Assembly (NCBI RefSeq): GCF_022811925.1
Contig: NZ_CP065511.1
Coordinates: 2,101,501 to 2,165,500 of the forward strand
Source of the DNA: Cytobacillus oceanisediminis
GTDB lineage: Bacteria > Bacillota > Bacilli > Bacillales > Cytobacillaceae
DNA: 64,000 nt
Direction of reading: 5' to 3'
The position numbers were made by a program, and so were the translations under genes. Below, piece by piece: positions 39,694-48,433 of the stretch (position 1 is its first letter; each line of letters opens with the position of its first letter). The notes below the pieces were generated by a model. That model saw nothing but the letters and a program-made list of their open reading frames with translations. It had not been told where the DNA came from and searched no databases.

Positions 39694-40732
39694 TCGCATG
39701 AAGAATATTGTCGTACCTCTAGTTGCCGTTCTGCTAGGTGTATTAGTAGGTACAATCATTATGATAGCAACAGGGTATAATGCCGGATCTGCATTTATTG
39801 CCCTATGGAACGGTGCTTTCGGAGAAATCTACTACACTGGTGAAGTAGTCAGACAGGTGACTCCATATATTCTTGCCGGTTTGGCAGTTGCATTTGCTTT
39901 CCGTACAGGCTTATTTAACATCGGAGTTGAAGGACAGCTGATCGTCGGATGGCTCGCAGCTGTTTGGGTAGGAGTTGCATTTGAACTTCCAAAGTTCATC
40001 CATCTGCCGCTCGCTGTTCTTGCAGCTGCAGCAGCGGGTGCGCTATGGGCATTCATTCCAGGACTGCTGAAAGCCAAGTTTAAAGTTCATGAAGTAATTG
40101 TCACGATCATGATGAACTATGTGGCATTGCATGTAACGAACTATATAATCCGTACGGTTCTTTCAGAAAAAAGTGACCGTACTGAGATGATTGCAGACTC
40201 TGCATCACTGCGTTCCCCATTTCTTGAGGGATTAACTGATTATTCTCGTCTGCACTGGGGAATTTTAATTGCTTTAGCTTGTGTGTTTATTATGTGGTTC
40301 CTATTAGAAAAAACATCAAAGGGATACGAATTGCGCGCTGTAGGCTTTAATCAGCATGCATCTGAATATGCAGGCATGAGCGTCAGTAAAAACATAATTC
40401 TTTCAATGGTCATCTCAGGAGCATTTGCTGGTCTTGCAGGTGCGATGGAAGCTTTGGGTACATTCGGATACGCTGCCATCAAGGGCGGTTTTACCGGTGT
40501 AGGATTTGACGGGATCGCAGTTGCACTTCTAGGCGGTAACGGTCCAATCGGAATTATTTTTGCAGCATTGCTATTCGGAAGCTTGAAGGTCGGCGCCTTA
40601 AACATGCCGCTTGAAGCTGGAGTCCCAAATGAACTGGTAGATATTATCATTGCTCTTATTGTGTTCTTTGTTGCAGCAAGCTATATGATTCGCATCTTTA
40701 TTGACCGTATCAGCAAAAAGGGGGTGAAGTAA
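39686..40732 (+). CDS. nupP: nucleoside ABC transporter permease NupP
   Basis: A 348-residue membrane permease of the BPD_transp_2 family with about eight to ten hydrophobic segments and GLFNIGVEGQLIVGWLAA near residue 72. The ATG at 39686 is preceded by GGTGG and gives the length of B. subtilis NupP; an in-frame GTG at 39674 is possible but too close to the upstream purine tract. It ends directly against the nupQ start. Confidence 0.94.
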   Translation: MSNRMKNIVVPLVAVLLGVLVGTIIMIATGYNAGSAFIALWNGAFGEIYYTGEVVRQVTPYILAGLAVAFAFRTGLFNIGVEGQLIVGWLAAVWVGVAFELPKFIHLPLAVLAAAAAGALWAFIPGLLKAKFKVHEVIVTIMMNYVALHVTNYIIRTVLSEKSDRTEMIADSASLRSPFLEGLTDYSRLHWGILIALACVFIMWFLLEKTSKGYELRAVGFNQHASEYAGMSVSKNIILSMVISGAFAGLAGAMEALGTFGYAAIKGGFTGVGFDGIAVALLGGNGPIGIIFAALLFGSLKVGALNMPLEAGVPNELVDIIIALIVFFVAASYMIRIFIDRISKKGVK

Positions 40733-41692
40733 GTGGGCTTAATGGAGATCCTATTAATTATTATTCCATCAACTTTGCTTTGGGCAGCCCCGCTTATTTT
40801 CACTGGATTGGGCGGAAACTTTTCAGAAAGCTCCGGTGTTGTAAATATCGGTTTAGAAGGCTTGATGGTAATTGGAGCATTCACTGCCATTGTCTTTAAC
40901 CTTACGTTCGTAGATGTATTTGGCAGCATGACGCCATGGGTAGCATTACTCGCAGCTATGGTTGTCGGAGCGCTTTTATCCATCCTGCATGCTGTTGCTT
41001 CTATTACGTTTAGAGCAGACCAGGTAGTCTCCGGTGTTGCGATTAACCTTCTGGCAATTGGAGCTGCACTGTTCCTGGTTAAATTCATTTATGGGAAAGG
41101 CCAGACGGATATCATTCAAAAAGGTTTCAGCAAGGTGGATATACCATTTTTAAGCGATTTACCTTTAATCGGAAAACTTTTTTTCTCAAACACATACTAT
41201 ACTTCATTTGCAGCGATTGCCGTTGCATTTCTTGCCTGGTTTGTGATGTTTAAAACTCCATTCGGACTAAGGCTGAGGGCGGTTGGTGAACACCCAATGG
41301 CTGCCGATACAATGGGTATTAATGTTACCAGAATGAGATACATTGGGGTATTAATCTCCGGTGCCCTAGCAGGAATTGGCGGCGGTGTGTATGCGCAATC
41401 CATTTCTTCAGATTTCGGCCATGCAACGATCAGCGGCCAGGGCTTTATGGCATTGGCAGCATTGATCTTTGGTAAATGGCATCCGCTTGGTGTTATGGGT
41501 GCGGCTTTATTCTTTGGATTTGCGCAAAGCTTGAGTATCATTGGCTCAAGCCTTCCATTCCTGGAGAATATTCCAAATGTATATCTTCTCATTGCACCAT
41601 ATGTTTTAACGATTCTGGCATTAACTGGTTTCATAGGACGCGCTGATGCTCCAAAAGCATCTGGTACTCCATATATAAAAGGAAAACGCTAA
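40733..41692 (+). CDS. nupQ: nucleoside ABC transporter permease NupQ
   Basis: A 319-residue second permease, same family as NupP, with VNIGLEGLMVIGAF and a C-terminal IGRADAPKASGTPYIKGKR tail nearly identical in style to B. subtilis NupQ. The GTG start at 40733 follows GGGGTG with six bases spacing and no gap after nupP. A terminator closes the nupR-nupNOPQ unit. Confidence 0.95.
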   Translation: MGLMEILLIIIPSTLLWAAPLIFTGLGGNFSESSGVVNIGLEGLMVIGAFTAIVFNLTFVDVFGSMTPWVALLAAMVVGALLSILHAVASITFRADQVVSGVAINLLAIGAALFLVKFIYGKGQTDIIQKGFSKVDIPFLSDLPLIGKLFFSNTYYTSFAAIAVAFLAWFVMFKTPFGLRLRAVGEHPMAADTMGINVTRMRYIGVLISGALAGIGGGVYAQSISSDFGHATISGQGFMALAALIFGKWHPLGVMGAALFFGFAQSLSIIGSSLPFLENIPNVYLLIAPYVLTILALTGFIGRADAPKASGTPYIKGKR

Positions 41693-42015
41693 ACAGCAAA
41701 GCCTCATTTCATTTAGAAATGGGGCTTTTTATTGCTCATTGAAATCCTGTCTTCTTGTCTTTTGTTCCTCATTTGGAGATATGCAGTTAATCCGCAAGCA
41801 TTCATCGGCATAACTTCCCGATTTTCTTATATATAACCTTCCATTACAGCCAATAACTTGAAATAAAGAAATAGGGCAAGGTATAGTAAGAATATGATTT
41901 AATACAAAGGATATTATAGAAGATAGCAGCAAAGTGCTTACATATAGGGGATGTTCCCTATTCTTCATATTGACCGTACTTTGGACTCATCAATCTACCG
42001 ACAGGAGGAAAAGAA
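41693..42015 (+). other. nupQ-ymfF intergenic region
   Basis: 323 bp. After the nupQ terminator I see a candidate promoter TTGAAA (41858-41863), 18 bp, TATAGT (41882-41887). A small ATAGGG/CCCTAT dyad lies at 41944-41961, and the GGAGG ribosome site of ymfF follows. A 79-codon minus-strand frame has no ribosome site. Confidence 0.5.
41699..41731 (+). terminator. Rho-independent terminator after nupQ
   Basis: AAGCCTCATTTC pairs with GAAATGGGGCTT with one wobble, then a T-run. Confidence 0.92.
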
Positions 42016-43296
42016 ATGGCTGTAATCTCTGAATCCGTAAAAGCCATGAATGGCTATAAGCTTCATGTAGTTAAAACAGAGAAATATAAAACCAATACAC
42101 TGGTTTGGAAAATGAAAGCCCCGCTTGAAAAGGATACTGTTACATTAAGATCTTTATTGCCGCATGTCCTGCAAAGCAGCAGTTCGTCTTACCCTGCAAC
42201 CGGAAAGCTACGCTCTTATCTTGATGAACTATATGGTGCAACTCTTTTTGTGGATTTGGCGAAAAAGGGCGAGTATCATGTCATTACCATTTCAGTTGAA
42301 ATTGCGAATGAGCAGTTTCTTTCAGACCCGACTCCTCTATTGAAAAAAGCGTTCCAATTTTTATCGGAGATCCTGACTAAGCCAAATGTGCAAGGCGGTG
42401 CTTTTGACCAGGATACGGTTGAAAAAGAGAAAAGGACGCTGAAACAGCGAATTCAATCCGTTTATGATGATAAAATGCGCTATTCCAATTTCCGGCTGGT
42501 ACAGGAAATGTGCAAAGATGAGCCTTATGCGCTGCATGTGAATGGTGAGAAAGAAGATGTGGACAAAATTACGCCTGATAGCCTTTATGAATATTATCAG
42601 CAGGCAATGGCGCAGGATGAGCTTGATTTATATGTTATAGGTGATGTGGATGAGGCGGATGCCGAATCCTACGCAGGTGAACTTTTATCTTTTGAGGAAA
42701 GAACACCTCAGACAGCGCCGGCATCTGCAGGAAGGGCCAAGGAATCTGTTAATGAAGTCAGGGAAGAACAGGATGTGAAGCAGGGGAAACTTAATATCGG
42801 CTACCGGACAAATGTCGTTTACGGAGATCCTGATTATTATGCCCTTCAGGTATTCAATGGAATTTTCGGAGGTTTTTCTCACTCAAAATTGTTCTTGAAT
42901 GTCCGCGAAAAAGCCAGTCTCGCATACTATGTAGCCAGCCGCCTTGAAAGCCATAAAGGCTTAATGATGGTTATGTCGGGAATCGATAACAGTAATTATG
43001 ACCAGGCAGTGAATATTATTAAAGAACAGCTGGAAGCCATGAAAAACGGGGACTTTACGGAACAGGAAATGGAGCAGACCAAAGCAGTCATAAAAAATCA
43101 GCTTCTGGAGACTGTTGATACAGCCCGCGGGATTGTCGAAGTCCTCTATCATAATGTTGTGTCAGGCAAAGAAATTACGCTTCAAACCTGGATGGATGAA
43201 ATGGATAAGGTAACTAAAGAGGAGATTGCCGAAACAGCTAAGAAGGTCAGTTTGGATACAGTGTATTTCCTGACAGGAAAGGAGGCGGGCAAGTAA
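42016..43296 (+). CDS. ymfF: M16-family protein YmfF, catalytic motif absent
   Basis: A 426-residue M16-fold protein. The position where HxxEH would be reads LLPHVLQSSSSSYP with no zinc-binding motif, so this is probably the non-catalytic member of a pair. It retains the second-half M16 features (LNVREKASLAYYVASRLESHKG). Its last base is the first base of ymfH, implying coupled translation and a YmfF-YmfH heterodimer, like other split M16 pairs. Substrate unknown. Confidence 0.92.
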   Translation: MAVISESVKAMNGYKLHVVKTEKYKTNTLVWKMKAPLEKDTVTLRSLLPHVLQSSSSSYPATGKLRSYLDELYGATLFVDLAKKGEYHVITISVEIANEQFLSDPTPLLKKAFQFLSEILTKPNVQGGAFDQDTVEKEKRTLKQRIQSVYDDKMRYSNFRLVQEMCKDEPYALHVNGEKEDVDKITPDSLYEYYQQAMAQDELDLYVIGDVDEADAESYAGELLSFEERTPQTAPASAGRAKESVNEVREEQDVKQGKLNIGYRTNVVYGDPDYYALQVFNGIFGGFSHSKLFLNVREKASLAYYVASRLESHKGLMMVMSGIDNSNYDQAVNIIKEQLEAMKNGDFTEQEMEQTKAVIKNQLLETVDTARGIVEVLYHNVVSGKEITLQTWMDEMDKVTKEEIAETAKKVSLDTVYFLTGKEAGK

Positions 43297-44585
43297 TGGA
43301 AAAAATCACTTTTGACCAGCTTCAGGAAGAGCTGTATTATGAAAGCCTCGAAAATGGGCTGGATGTATATATTTTGCCGAAAAAGGGTTTTAACAAGACC
43401 TATGCCACGTTTACAACGAAATATGGTTCGATCGACAATCATTTCCTGCCCCCTGGAAAAGGTGAATTTGTAAAAGTTCCAGATGGGATTGCCCATTTTT
43501 TGGAGCACAAGCTTTTTGAAAAAGAAGATGGCGATGTATTCCAGCAATTCAGCAAGCAGGGAGCATCAGCTAATGCCTTTACTTCTTTTACAAGGACGGC
43601 TTATTTATTCTCCAGCACATCCAATGTAGAGTTGAACCTTGAGACGCTGATTGATTTTGTGCAGGATCCTTATTTTACAGAAAAGACTGTTGAAAAAGAG
43701 AAAGGCATCATCGGTCAGGAAATCACCATGTATGATGACAATCCTGACTGGCGCTTATATTTTGGCCTGATCGAAAATATGTACAAAAACCATCCGGTTA
43801 AAATCGATATCGCAGGTACGATCGAGTCCATTTCCCATATCACGAAAGATATGCTGTATGAATGCTATGAAACCTTCTACCATCCAAGCAACATGCTTCT
43901 GTTCATCGTCGGACCCGTTAATCCGGATCAGATTATGTCCCAGGTGAGGAATAATCAAAGCAAGAAGAATTATAAAGAGTTGCCGGAAATAAAACGCCAA
44001 TTCGAAGAAGAGCCTGCTGAAGCGGCCGAAAAGAAAAAAGTTCTTGAGATGAATGTTCAGACATCAAAGTGCCTTGTTGGGATAAAGAGCAGTAATGCAA
44101 ACCAGTCCGGCAAGGAAATGCTTAAAAATGAACTGAGTCTGAATGTGCTGCTGGATATCTTATTCGGTAAAAGCTCTGAGCACTACAGCTCACTGTATAA
44201 TGCAGGATTAATTGATGACACGTTCTCTTTTGATTATACACAGGAAGAGGGCTTTGGTTTTGCCATGGTGGGCGGGGACACAAATGATCCTGACCGTTTG
44301 GCAGAAACATTGAAAAAGATGCTGCTGGATGCAAGGGAAAAGGGAGCTATTTCACAGGAAACACTTGATAGGACAAAGAAGAAGAAAATAGGCGCATTCC
44401 TGCGTGCCGTCAATTCACCTGAATATATAGCCAATCAATTTACCCGGTATGCTTTTAATGAGATGGATTTGTTTGATGTAGTGCCGACGCTTGAAAGCAT
44501 TACGCTTGAGGATGTGGAAAATGCTGCTGGTAATTTGATAAGCGAAGAACGGTTTACGGTTTGTCAGGTTGTGCCTAAGAAATAA
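43296..44585 (+). CDS. ymfH: M16-family zinc protease YmfH, catalytic partner of YmfF
   Basis: A 429-residue M16 peptidase with HFLEH at residues 67-71 and the downstream ligand region VEKEKGIIGQEITMYDD. It overlaps ymfF by one base. It is likely a peptide-processing enzyme; the two-gene arrangement recalls the AlbE/AlbF peptidases of sactipeptide loci, but no precursor peptide or radical SAM partner is adjacent. A terminator follows. Confidence 0.93.
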   Translation: MEKITFDQLQEELYYESLENGLDVYILPKKGFNKTYATFTTKYGSIDNHFLPPGKGEFVKVPDGIAHFLEHKLFEKEDGDVFQQFSKQGASANAFTSFTRTAYLFSSTSNVELNLETLIDFVQDPYFTEKTVEKEKGIIGQEITMYDDNPDWRLYFGLIENMYKNHPVKIDIAGTIESISHITKDMLYECYETFYHPSNMLLFIVGPVNPDQIMSQVRNNQSKKNYKELPEIKRQFEEEPAEAAEKKKVLEMNVQTSKCLVGIKSSNANQSGKEMLKNELSLNVLLDILFGKSSEHYSSLYNAGLIDDTFSFDYTQEEGFGFAMVGGDTNDPDRLAETLKKMLLDAREKGAISQETLDRTKKKKIGAFLRAVNSPEYIANQFTRYAFNEMDLFDVVPTLESITLEDVENAAGNLISEERFTVCQVVPKK

Positions 44586-44597
44586 AAAGCTGTTTCA

Positions 44598-44631
44598 GCA
44601 GAGCGCCATAAAAAGGCGCTTTGCTTTTTTT
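44598..44631 (+). terminator. terminator after ymfH adjoining the ymfI ribosome site
   Basis: GCAGAGCGCC pairs with GGCGCTTTGC with one wobble, then seven Ts. The T-run touches the GAGGAG ribosome site of ymfI at 44632-44637. Confidence 0.88.
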
Positions 44632-44645
44632 GAGGAGTGTATGAA

Positions 44646-45368
44646 ATGAGAAAATTTGCGTTAATAACTGGAGCGAGCGGAGGAATCGGCCAGGAAATCA
44701 GCATCAAACTGGCGGAGGAAGGCTATTCGCTTTATTTGCATTACAATCAAAACAAGCAGAGTATAAACAGTCTGCTGGACCGCCTGCAGACCTTTGACGG
44801 AGAATACATTCCGATCCAGGCTGACCTGTCTGTACAAGGCGGCTATAAAAAAATTATACCAAATATCTTTTCGCTTGATGCCATTATCCATAATAGCGGG
44901 TCAGCACAATATGGACTTCTTACGGAATTGCCGGAAAAGGAAACAGAGGCTCTGATGAATCTTCATGTGACCTCACCGCTCCTGCTGACCAAAGAGCTTC
45001 TGCCAAAACTTATTTCAAAGGGCAGCGGGAATGTCGTAGTTATTTCCTCTATATGGGGCCAGACGGGTGCAGCTTGTGAAGTTGCATACTCAGCAGCAAA
45101 GGGTGCTCAAATTGCTTTTGCAAAAGCTTTAAGCAAGGAAGTTGCCCTGAGCGGGGTGAGGGTTAATGCTGTTGCACCAGGTGCCGTCGAGACCGCCATG
45201 CTGAATGATTTTTCTGAAGAAGAGCTCGATGCCGTAAAAAGCGGCATTCCTATGGGCAGGCTTGCCTTGCCTGCTGACATTGCCAACTCCGTTTCCTTCC
45301 TTCTTTCAGAAAAGGCCTCCTATATTACCGGACAGGTTTTGGCTGTAAATGGCGGCTGGTATACGTAA
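44646..45368 (+). CDS. ymfI: short-chain dehydrogenase/reductase YmfI
   Basis: A 240-residue SDR with the nucleotide-binding ITGASGGIG near the N-terminus. It has the NNAG-like HNSGSA, catalytic Ser in VVISSIWG, the YxxxK motif YSAAKGAQ, and VNAVAPGAVET. It resembles 3-oxoacyl-ACP reductases; the true substrate is unknown. ATG 44646 lies eight bases after GAGGAG; the in-frame GTG at 44637 overlaps that site. Confidence 0.93.
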   Translation: MRKFALITGASGGIGQEISIKLAEEGYSLYLHYNQNKQSINSLLDRLQTFDGEYIPIQADLSVQGGYKKIIPNIFSLDAIIHNSGSAQYGLLTELPEKETEALMNLHVTSPLLLTKELLPKLISKGSGNVVVISSIWGQTGAACEVAYSAAKGAQIAFAKALSKEVALSGVRVNAVAPGAVETAMLNDFSEEELDAVKSGIPMGRLALPADIANSVSFLLSEKASYITGQVLAVNGGWYT

Positions 45369-45484
45369 CTGCCAATCGTTCAAAGAAGTGTCACTTATTT
45401 TTTGGTTATGTCTATTAGTGCATGCATATTTTATTCAGCCCCTAAGCACAATATAATTGTACAACATTTAAAGGAGGCAAAATT

Positions 45485-45742
45485 ATGTCTGTACTAGATA
45501 ACTGGCAGCAGTGGAAAGATTTCCTTGGCGATCGTCTTCATCAGGGAATGGATCAGGGAATGAATAAGGAAACTGTAAATGACCTTGCTTTTCAAATCGG
45601 CGATTATTTAGCCAAGCAAGTGGAGCCAAAGAATGACCAGGAAAAAATCCTTGCTGATCTTTGGTCCGTAGCAAGTCCGGAAGAGCAGCATGCCATTGCA
45701 AATATAATGGTAAAGCTTGTTCAAAATGACGGTACTCACTAA
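45485..45742 (+). CDS. ymfJ: DUF3243 protein YmfJ
   Basis: An 85-residue acidic helical protein beginning MSVLDNWQQWKDFLGDRL, matching B. subtilis YmfJ in length and context. It has AAAGGAGG ribosome binding. Function is unknown. It has its own terminator and lies between the SDR ymfI and ymfK. Confidence 0.9.
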   Translation: MSVLDNWQQWKDFLGDRLHQGMDQGMNKETVNDLAFQIGDYLAKQVEPKNDQEKILADLWSVASPEEQHAIANIMVKLVQNDGTH

Positions 45743-45760
45743 GAATTTAATAGCAGTCAG

Positions 45761-45793
45761 CGAAAAGAGAGGATTTCCTCTCTTTTCGTTTTT
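45761..45793 (+). terminator. Rho-independent terminator after ymfJ
   Basis: CGAAAAGAGAGGA pairs perfectly with TCCTCTCTTTTCG, then TTTTT. Confidence 0.94.
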
Positions 45794-45974
45794 CCCCCAA
45801 AAAGATTTCCTTCCCGGCCAAACGGTTTTTTTCTTTCATATTGGCAAAAAATCATATATTATAGAACCTAGATGAAAATTTAGGATAAGTTTAATAAAAA
45901 TTTACATAACCAAAAGTTACATATACATATAAAATGCGCAAATAGGTGCGCATGATGCAGGAGGAGGTTTTCCG

Positions 45975-46766
45975 GTGGAGAAAACAGAATGGTATTTGGA
46001 ATATGAAATCCAAAAGAATCGTCCCGGCTTGCTTGGTGACATTTCTTCCCTGCTGGGTATGCTTTCCATTAATATTGTGACGATCAATGGTGTGGATGAA
46101 GGCCGAAGAGGCTTGCTGATCTTGGCTAAGGACCACGAACAGATTGAACGCTTACAGTCTATTCTTAATACAATGGATACGATTAAAGTGATTAAGCTCC
46201 GGGAGCCTAAACTGAGAGACCGTCTTGCCGTGCGCCATGGAAGATACATTCAAAGGGATGCCGACGACAAGAAAACGTTCAGGTTTGTCAGGGATGAGCT
46301 GGGCCTCTTAGTAGATTTCATGGCCGAATTATTTAAACAGGAAGGGCACAAGCTAATAGGGATCAGGGGGATGCCAAGGGTTGGAAAGACAGAATCTATT
46401 GTCGCTTCCAGTGTCTGTGCTAACAAACGCTGGCTATTTGTTTCATCCACTCTGCTGAAGCAGACGATACGCAACCAGCTGATCGAGGATGAATACAATG
46501 AAAACAATTTGTTCATAATAGACGGAATTGTCTCAACCAGACGTGCAAACGAACGGCACTGGCAGCTCGTCCGGGAAATTATGCGCCTTCCTGCAGTAAA
46601 GGTTGTTGAGCATCCGGATATTTTTGTGCAAAACACTGAATACTCCCTTAATGATTTTGATTATATTATTGAGCTCCGTCATGATCCTGAGGAAGAGATT
46701 ACTTATGATGTAGTAGAGAAAAACAATATGTTCTCTGAATCTGATTTTGGAGGCTTTGATTTTTAG
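45975..46766 (+). CDS. ymfK: YmfK: ACT-like domain plus P-loop protein (DUF3388)
   Basis: A 263-residue conserved Bacillus protein. The N-terminal 75 residues (RPGLLGDISSLLGMLSINI) look like an ACT domain. The C-terminal part has GMPRVGKT at 132-139, a Walker A, and NLFIIDGI, a plausible Walker B. It starts at GTG 45975 after GAGGAGG. It is 21 bp before rodZ in the ymfK-rodZ-pgsA order. Function is unknown; an amino-acid-sensing NTPase is a domain-based guess. Confidence 0.88.
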   Translation: MEKTEWYLEYEIQKNRPGLLGDISSLLGMLSINIVTINGVDEGRRGLLILAKDHEQIERLQSILNTMDTIKVIKLREPKLRDRLAVRHGRYIQRDADDKKTFRFVRDELGLLVDFMAELFKQEGHKLIGIRGMPRVGKTESIVASSVCANKRWLFVSSTLLKQTIRNQLIEDEYNENNLFIIDGIVSTRRANERHWQLVREIMRLPAVKVVEHPDIFVQNTEYSLNDFDYIIELRHDPEEEITYDVVEKNNMFSESDFGGFDF

Positions 46767-46787
46767 TAAGTTGGAAGGTGTTGTAAA

Positions 46788-47708
46788 TTGACAGAACTAG
46801 GCAATCGTTTAAAAGAAGCGCGGCTGGCTAAAGATATGAGCCTTGACGATCTGCAAAAGGTCACAAAAATACAAAAGCGCTATTTGATGGGAATTGAAGA
46901 GGGCGATTATAGCATGATGCCCGGAAAGTTTTATGTCAGGGCATTTATAAAGCAATATGCTGAAGCGGTTGGAATTGAGCCGGAAGAAATTTTCGAGCAG
47001 TATAAAAATGACATTCCGGCACAGGTGGATGATGATATTCCGGAAAAGCTATCCCGTGTTCAATCCAGAAAAGATCTTTCGGGCAGGACTTCAAAGGTAT
47101 TCGATATTCTTCCAAAGGTACTCATTGGTGTCTTTATAATTGGTCTCATCGCGGTCCTTTATAATTTCCTGGGGGCCAAAGATCAGGCGGATAATGATGA
47201 AAAGCCATCAGATCGGACAGATGGACAGACGGTAATAGAAGAGTCTGAAAATCTTGCAGATAGTAAAAAAGAAGAAAATGATAAAGATGAATCAGCAGGT
47301 AAGAAAGAAGAATCTGCTGACAAAGAGTCTGCTGAGGATAATGCCGAGGATCAAGAAGCAGAGGAAGCGCCAAAGCAGGAGGTTGCTGTGGTGCAATCCA
47401 GCGGAAATGGAACGGTTTATGAATTGAAAAATGCGGACAAGTTTGAACTGGAAGTTGTGTCTACAGGAGAAACCTGGGTGAATATCAAAAACGGCAAAGG
47501 AAATTCCTTCTACCAGGGAATGCTGACAGCTGATGGCACGAAAAGCAAGAAGGTAGACTTTTCAAAGGAAACCGAAGCTTCCATTGTAGTCGGAAATTCG
47601 ACTCAAACTGAAATCTATGTAAACGGCGAAAAAATTGAGTATAAGGTGCCGCCTTCACAATCTGTCAAGCAGGATATAACCATTAAGTACGCGCCGAAGA
47701 CCGAATAG
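46788..47708 (+). CDS. rodZ: cytoskeletal helix-turn-helix protein RodZ (YmfM)
   Basis: A 306-residue bitopic protein linking MreB to the elongation machinery. An N-terminal XRE-type helix-turn-helix covers about 5-75, one membrane helix about 109-128, a very acidic E/D/K/S-rich linker about 131-200, and a C-terminal DUF4115 beta domain beginning near NGTVYELKNADKFELEV. It starts at TTG 46788 after GGAAGGTG. Order rodZ-pgsA is conserved. Confidence 0.94.
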   Translation: MTELGNRLKEARLAKDMSLDDLQKVTKIQKRYLMGIEEGDYSMMPGKFYVRAFIKQYAEAVGIEPEEIFEQYKNDIPAQVDDDIPEKLSRVQSRKDLSGRTSKVFDILPKVLIGVFIIGLIAVLYNFLGAKDQADNDEKPSDRTDGQTVIEESENLADSKKEENDKDESAGKKEESADKESAEDNAEDQEAEEAPKQEVAVVQSSGNGTVYELKNADKFELEVVSTGETWVNIKNGKGNSFYQGMLTADGTKSKKVDFSKETEASIVVGNSTQTEIYVNGEKIEYKVPPSQSVKQDITIKYAPKTE

Positions 47709-47740
47709 TCATCTTCTTTAGATGACTATTTTCGCTTTTT
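47706..47740 (+). terminator. terminator overlapping the rodZ stop codon
   Basis: TAGTCATC pairs with GATGACTA; the first base of the stem is the rodZ stop codon. TTTTCGCTTTTT follows. Confidence 0.82.
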
Positions 47741-47828
47741 ATGTAAAAATTATCAGTAAAAGGTTTGCTGCGAATGTTTGAGACCTTTTTTTGCAAGAAG
47801 CTTCATTTACTATACTTGGAGGTAAAAC

Positions 47829-48407
47829 ATGAATCTGCCAAATAAAATTACTGTGTCACGTATCATGCTGATACCAATATTTCTGCTCGTAATGCTTGTT
47901 CCTTTTTCCTGGGGAAATGTAGAGTTCCTTGGAGCGGAAATGCCGGTAACCCATCTGATTGGAGCTCTTATCTTTATCATTGCTTCAGTTACCGATTGGG
48001 TCGACGGCTACTTTGCCCGCAAATACAACCTGGTTACAAATCTGGGCAAGTTTCTTGATCCGCTTGCAGACAAGCTCCTGGTCTCTGCGGCATTGATTGT
48101 CCTGGTTGATCTTGGGCTGGCTCCATCCTGGATTGTGATTATTATCATCAGCCGTGAATTTGCCGTAACAGGTTTAAGGCTCGTTCTGGCGGGGGAAGGA
48201 GAAGTAGTCGCAGCGAATCAGCTTGGCAAAATCAAAACATGGGCTCAAATTGTAGCCATTTCTGCACTGCTTTTACATAATATTATTTTTGAAATGGTTT
48301 CAATTCCGTTTGATCTGATTGCCCTATGGGTTGCGATGTTCTTTACCATCTGGTCCGGCTGGGACTATTTTGCAAAAAACAAGCAGGCCTTCATTAACTC
48401 AAAGTAA
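47829..48407 (+). CDS. pgsA: CDP-diacylglycerol-glycerol-3-phosphate 3-phosphatidyltransferase
   Basis: A 192-residue integral membrane enzyme making phosphatidylglycerol phosphate, using the CDP-DAG from CdsA. The CDP-alcohol phosphotransferase motif DGYFARKYNLVTNLGKFLDP with a following ADK is intact. Four to five hydrophobic helices are visible. TTGGAGG ribosome site. It lies 26 bp before cinA. Confidence 0.96.
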   Translation: MNLPNKITVSRIMLIPIFLLVMLVPFSWGNVEFLGAEMPVTHLIGALIFIIASVTDWVDGYFARKYNLVTNLGKFLDPLADKLLVSAALIVLVDLGLAPSWIVIIIISREFAVTGLRLVLAGEGEVVAANQLGKIKTWAQIVAISALLLHNIIFEMVSIPFDLIALWVAMFFTIWSGWDYFAKNKQAFINSK

Positions 48408-48433
48408 TTTTTTTGCCAGAAAGGGGCTTTTGA

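Noticed and set aside
41729..41968. 79-codon minus-strand frame between nupQ and ymfF
   Set aside because: No ribosome site; overlaps the nupQ terminator tail and a plausible plus-strand promoter.
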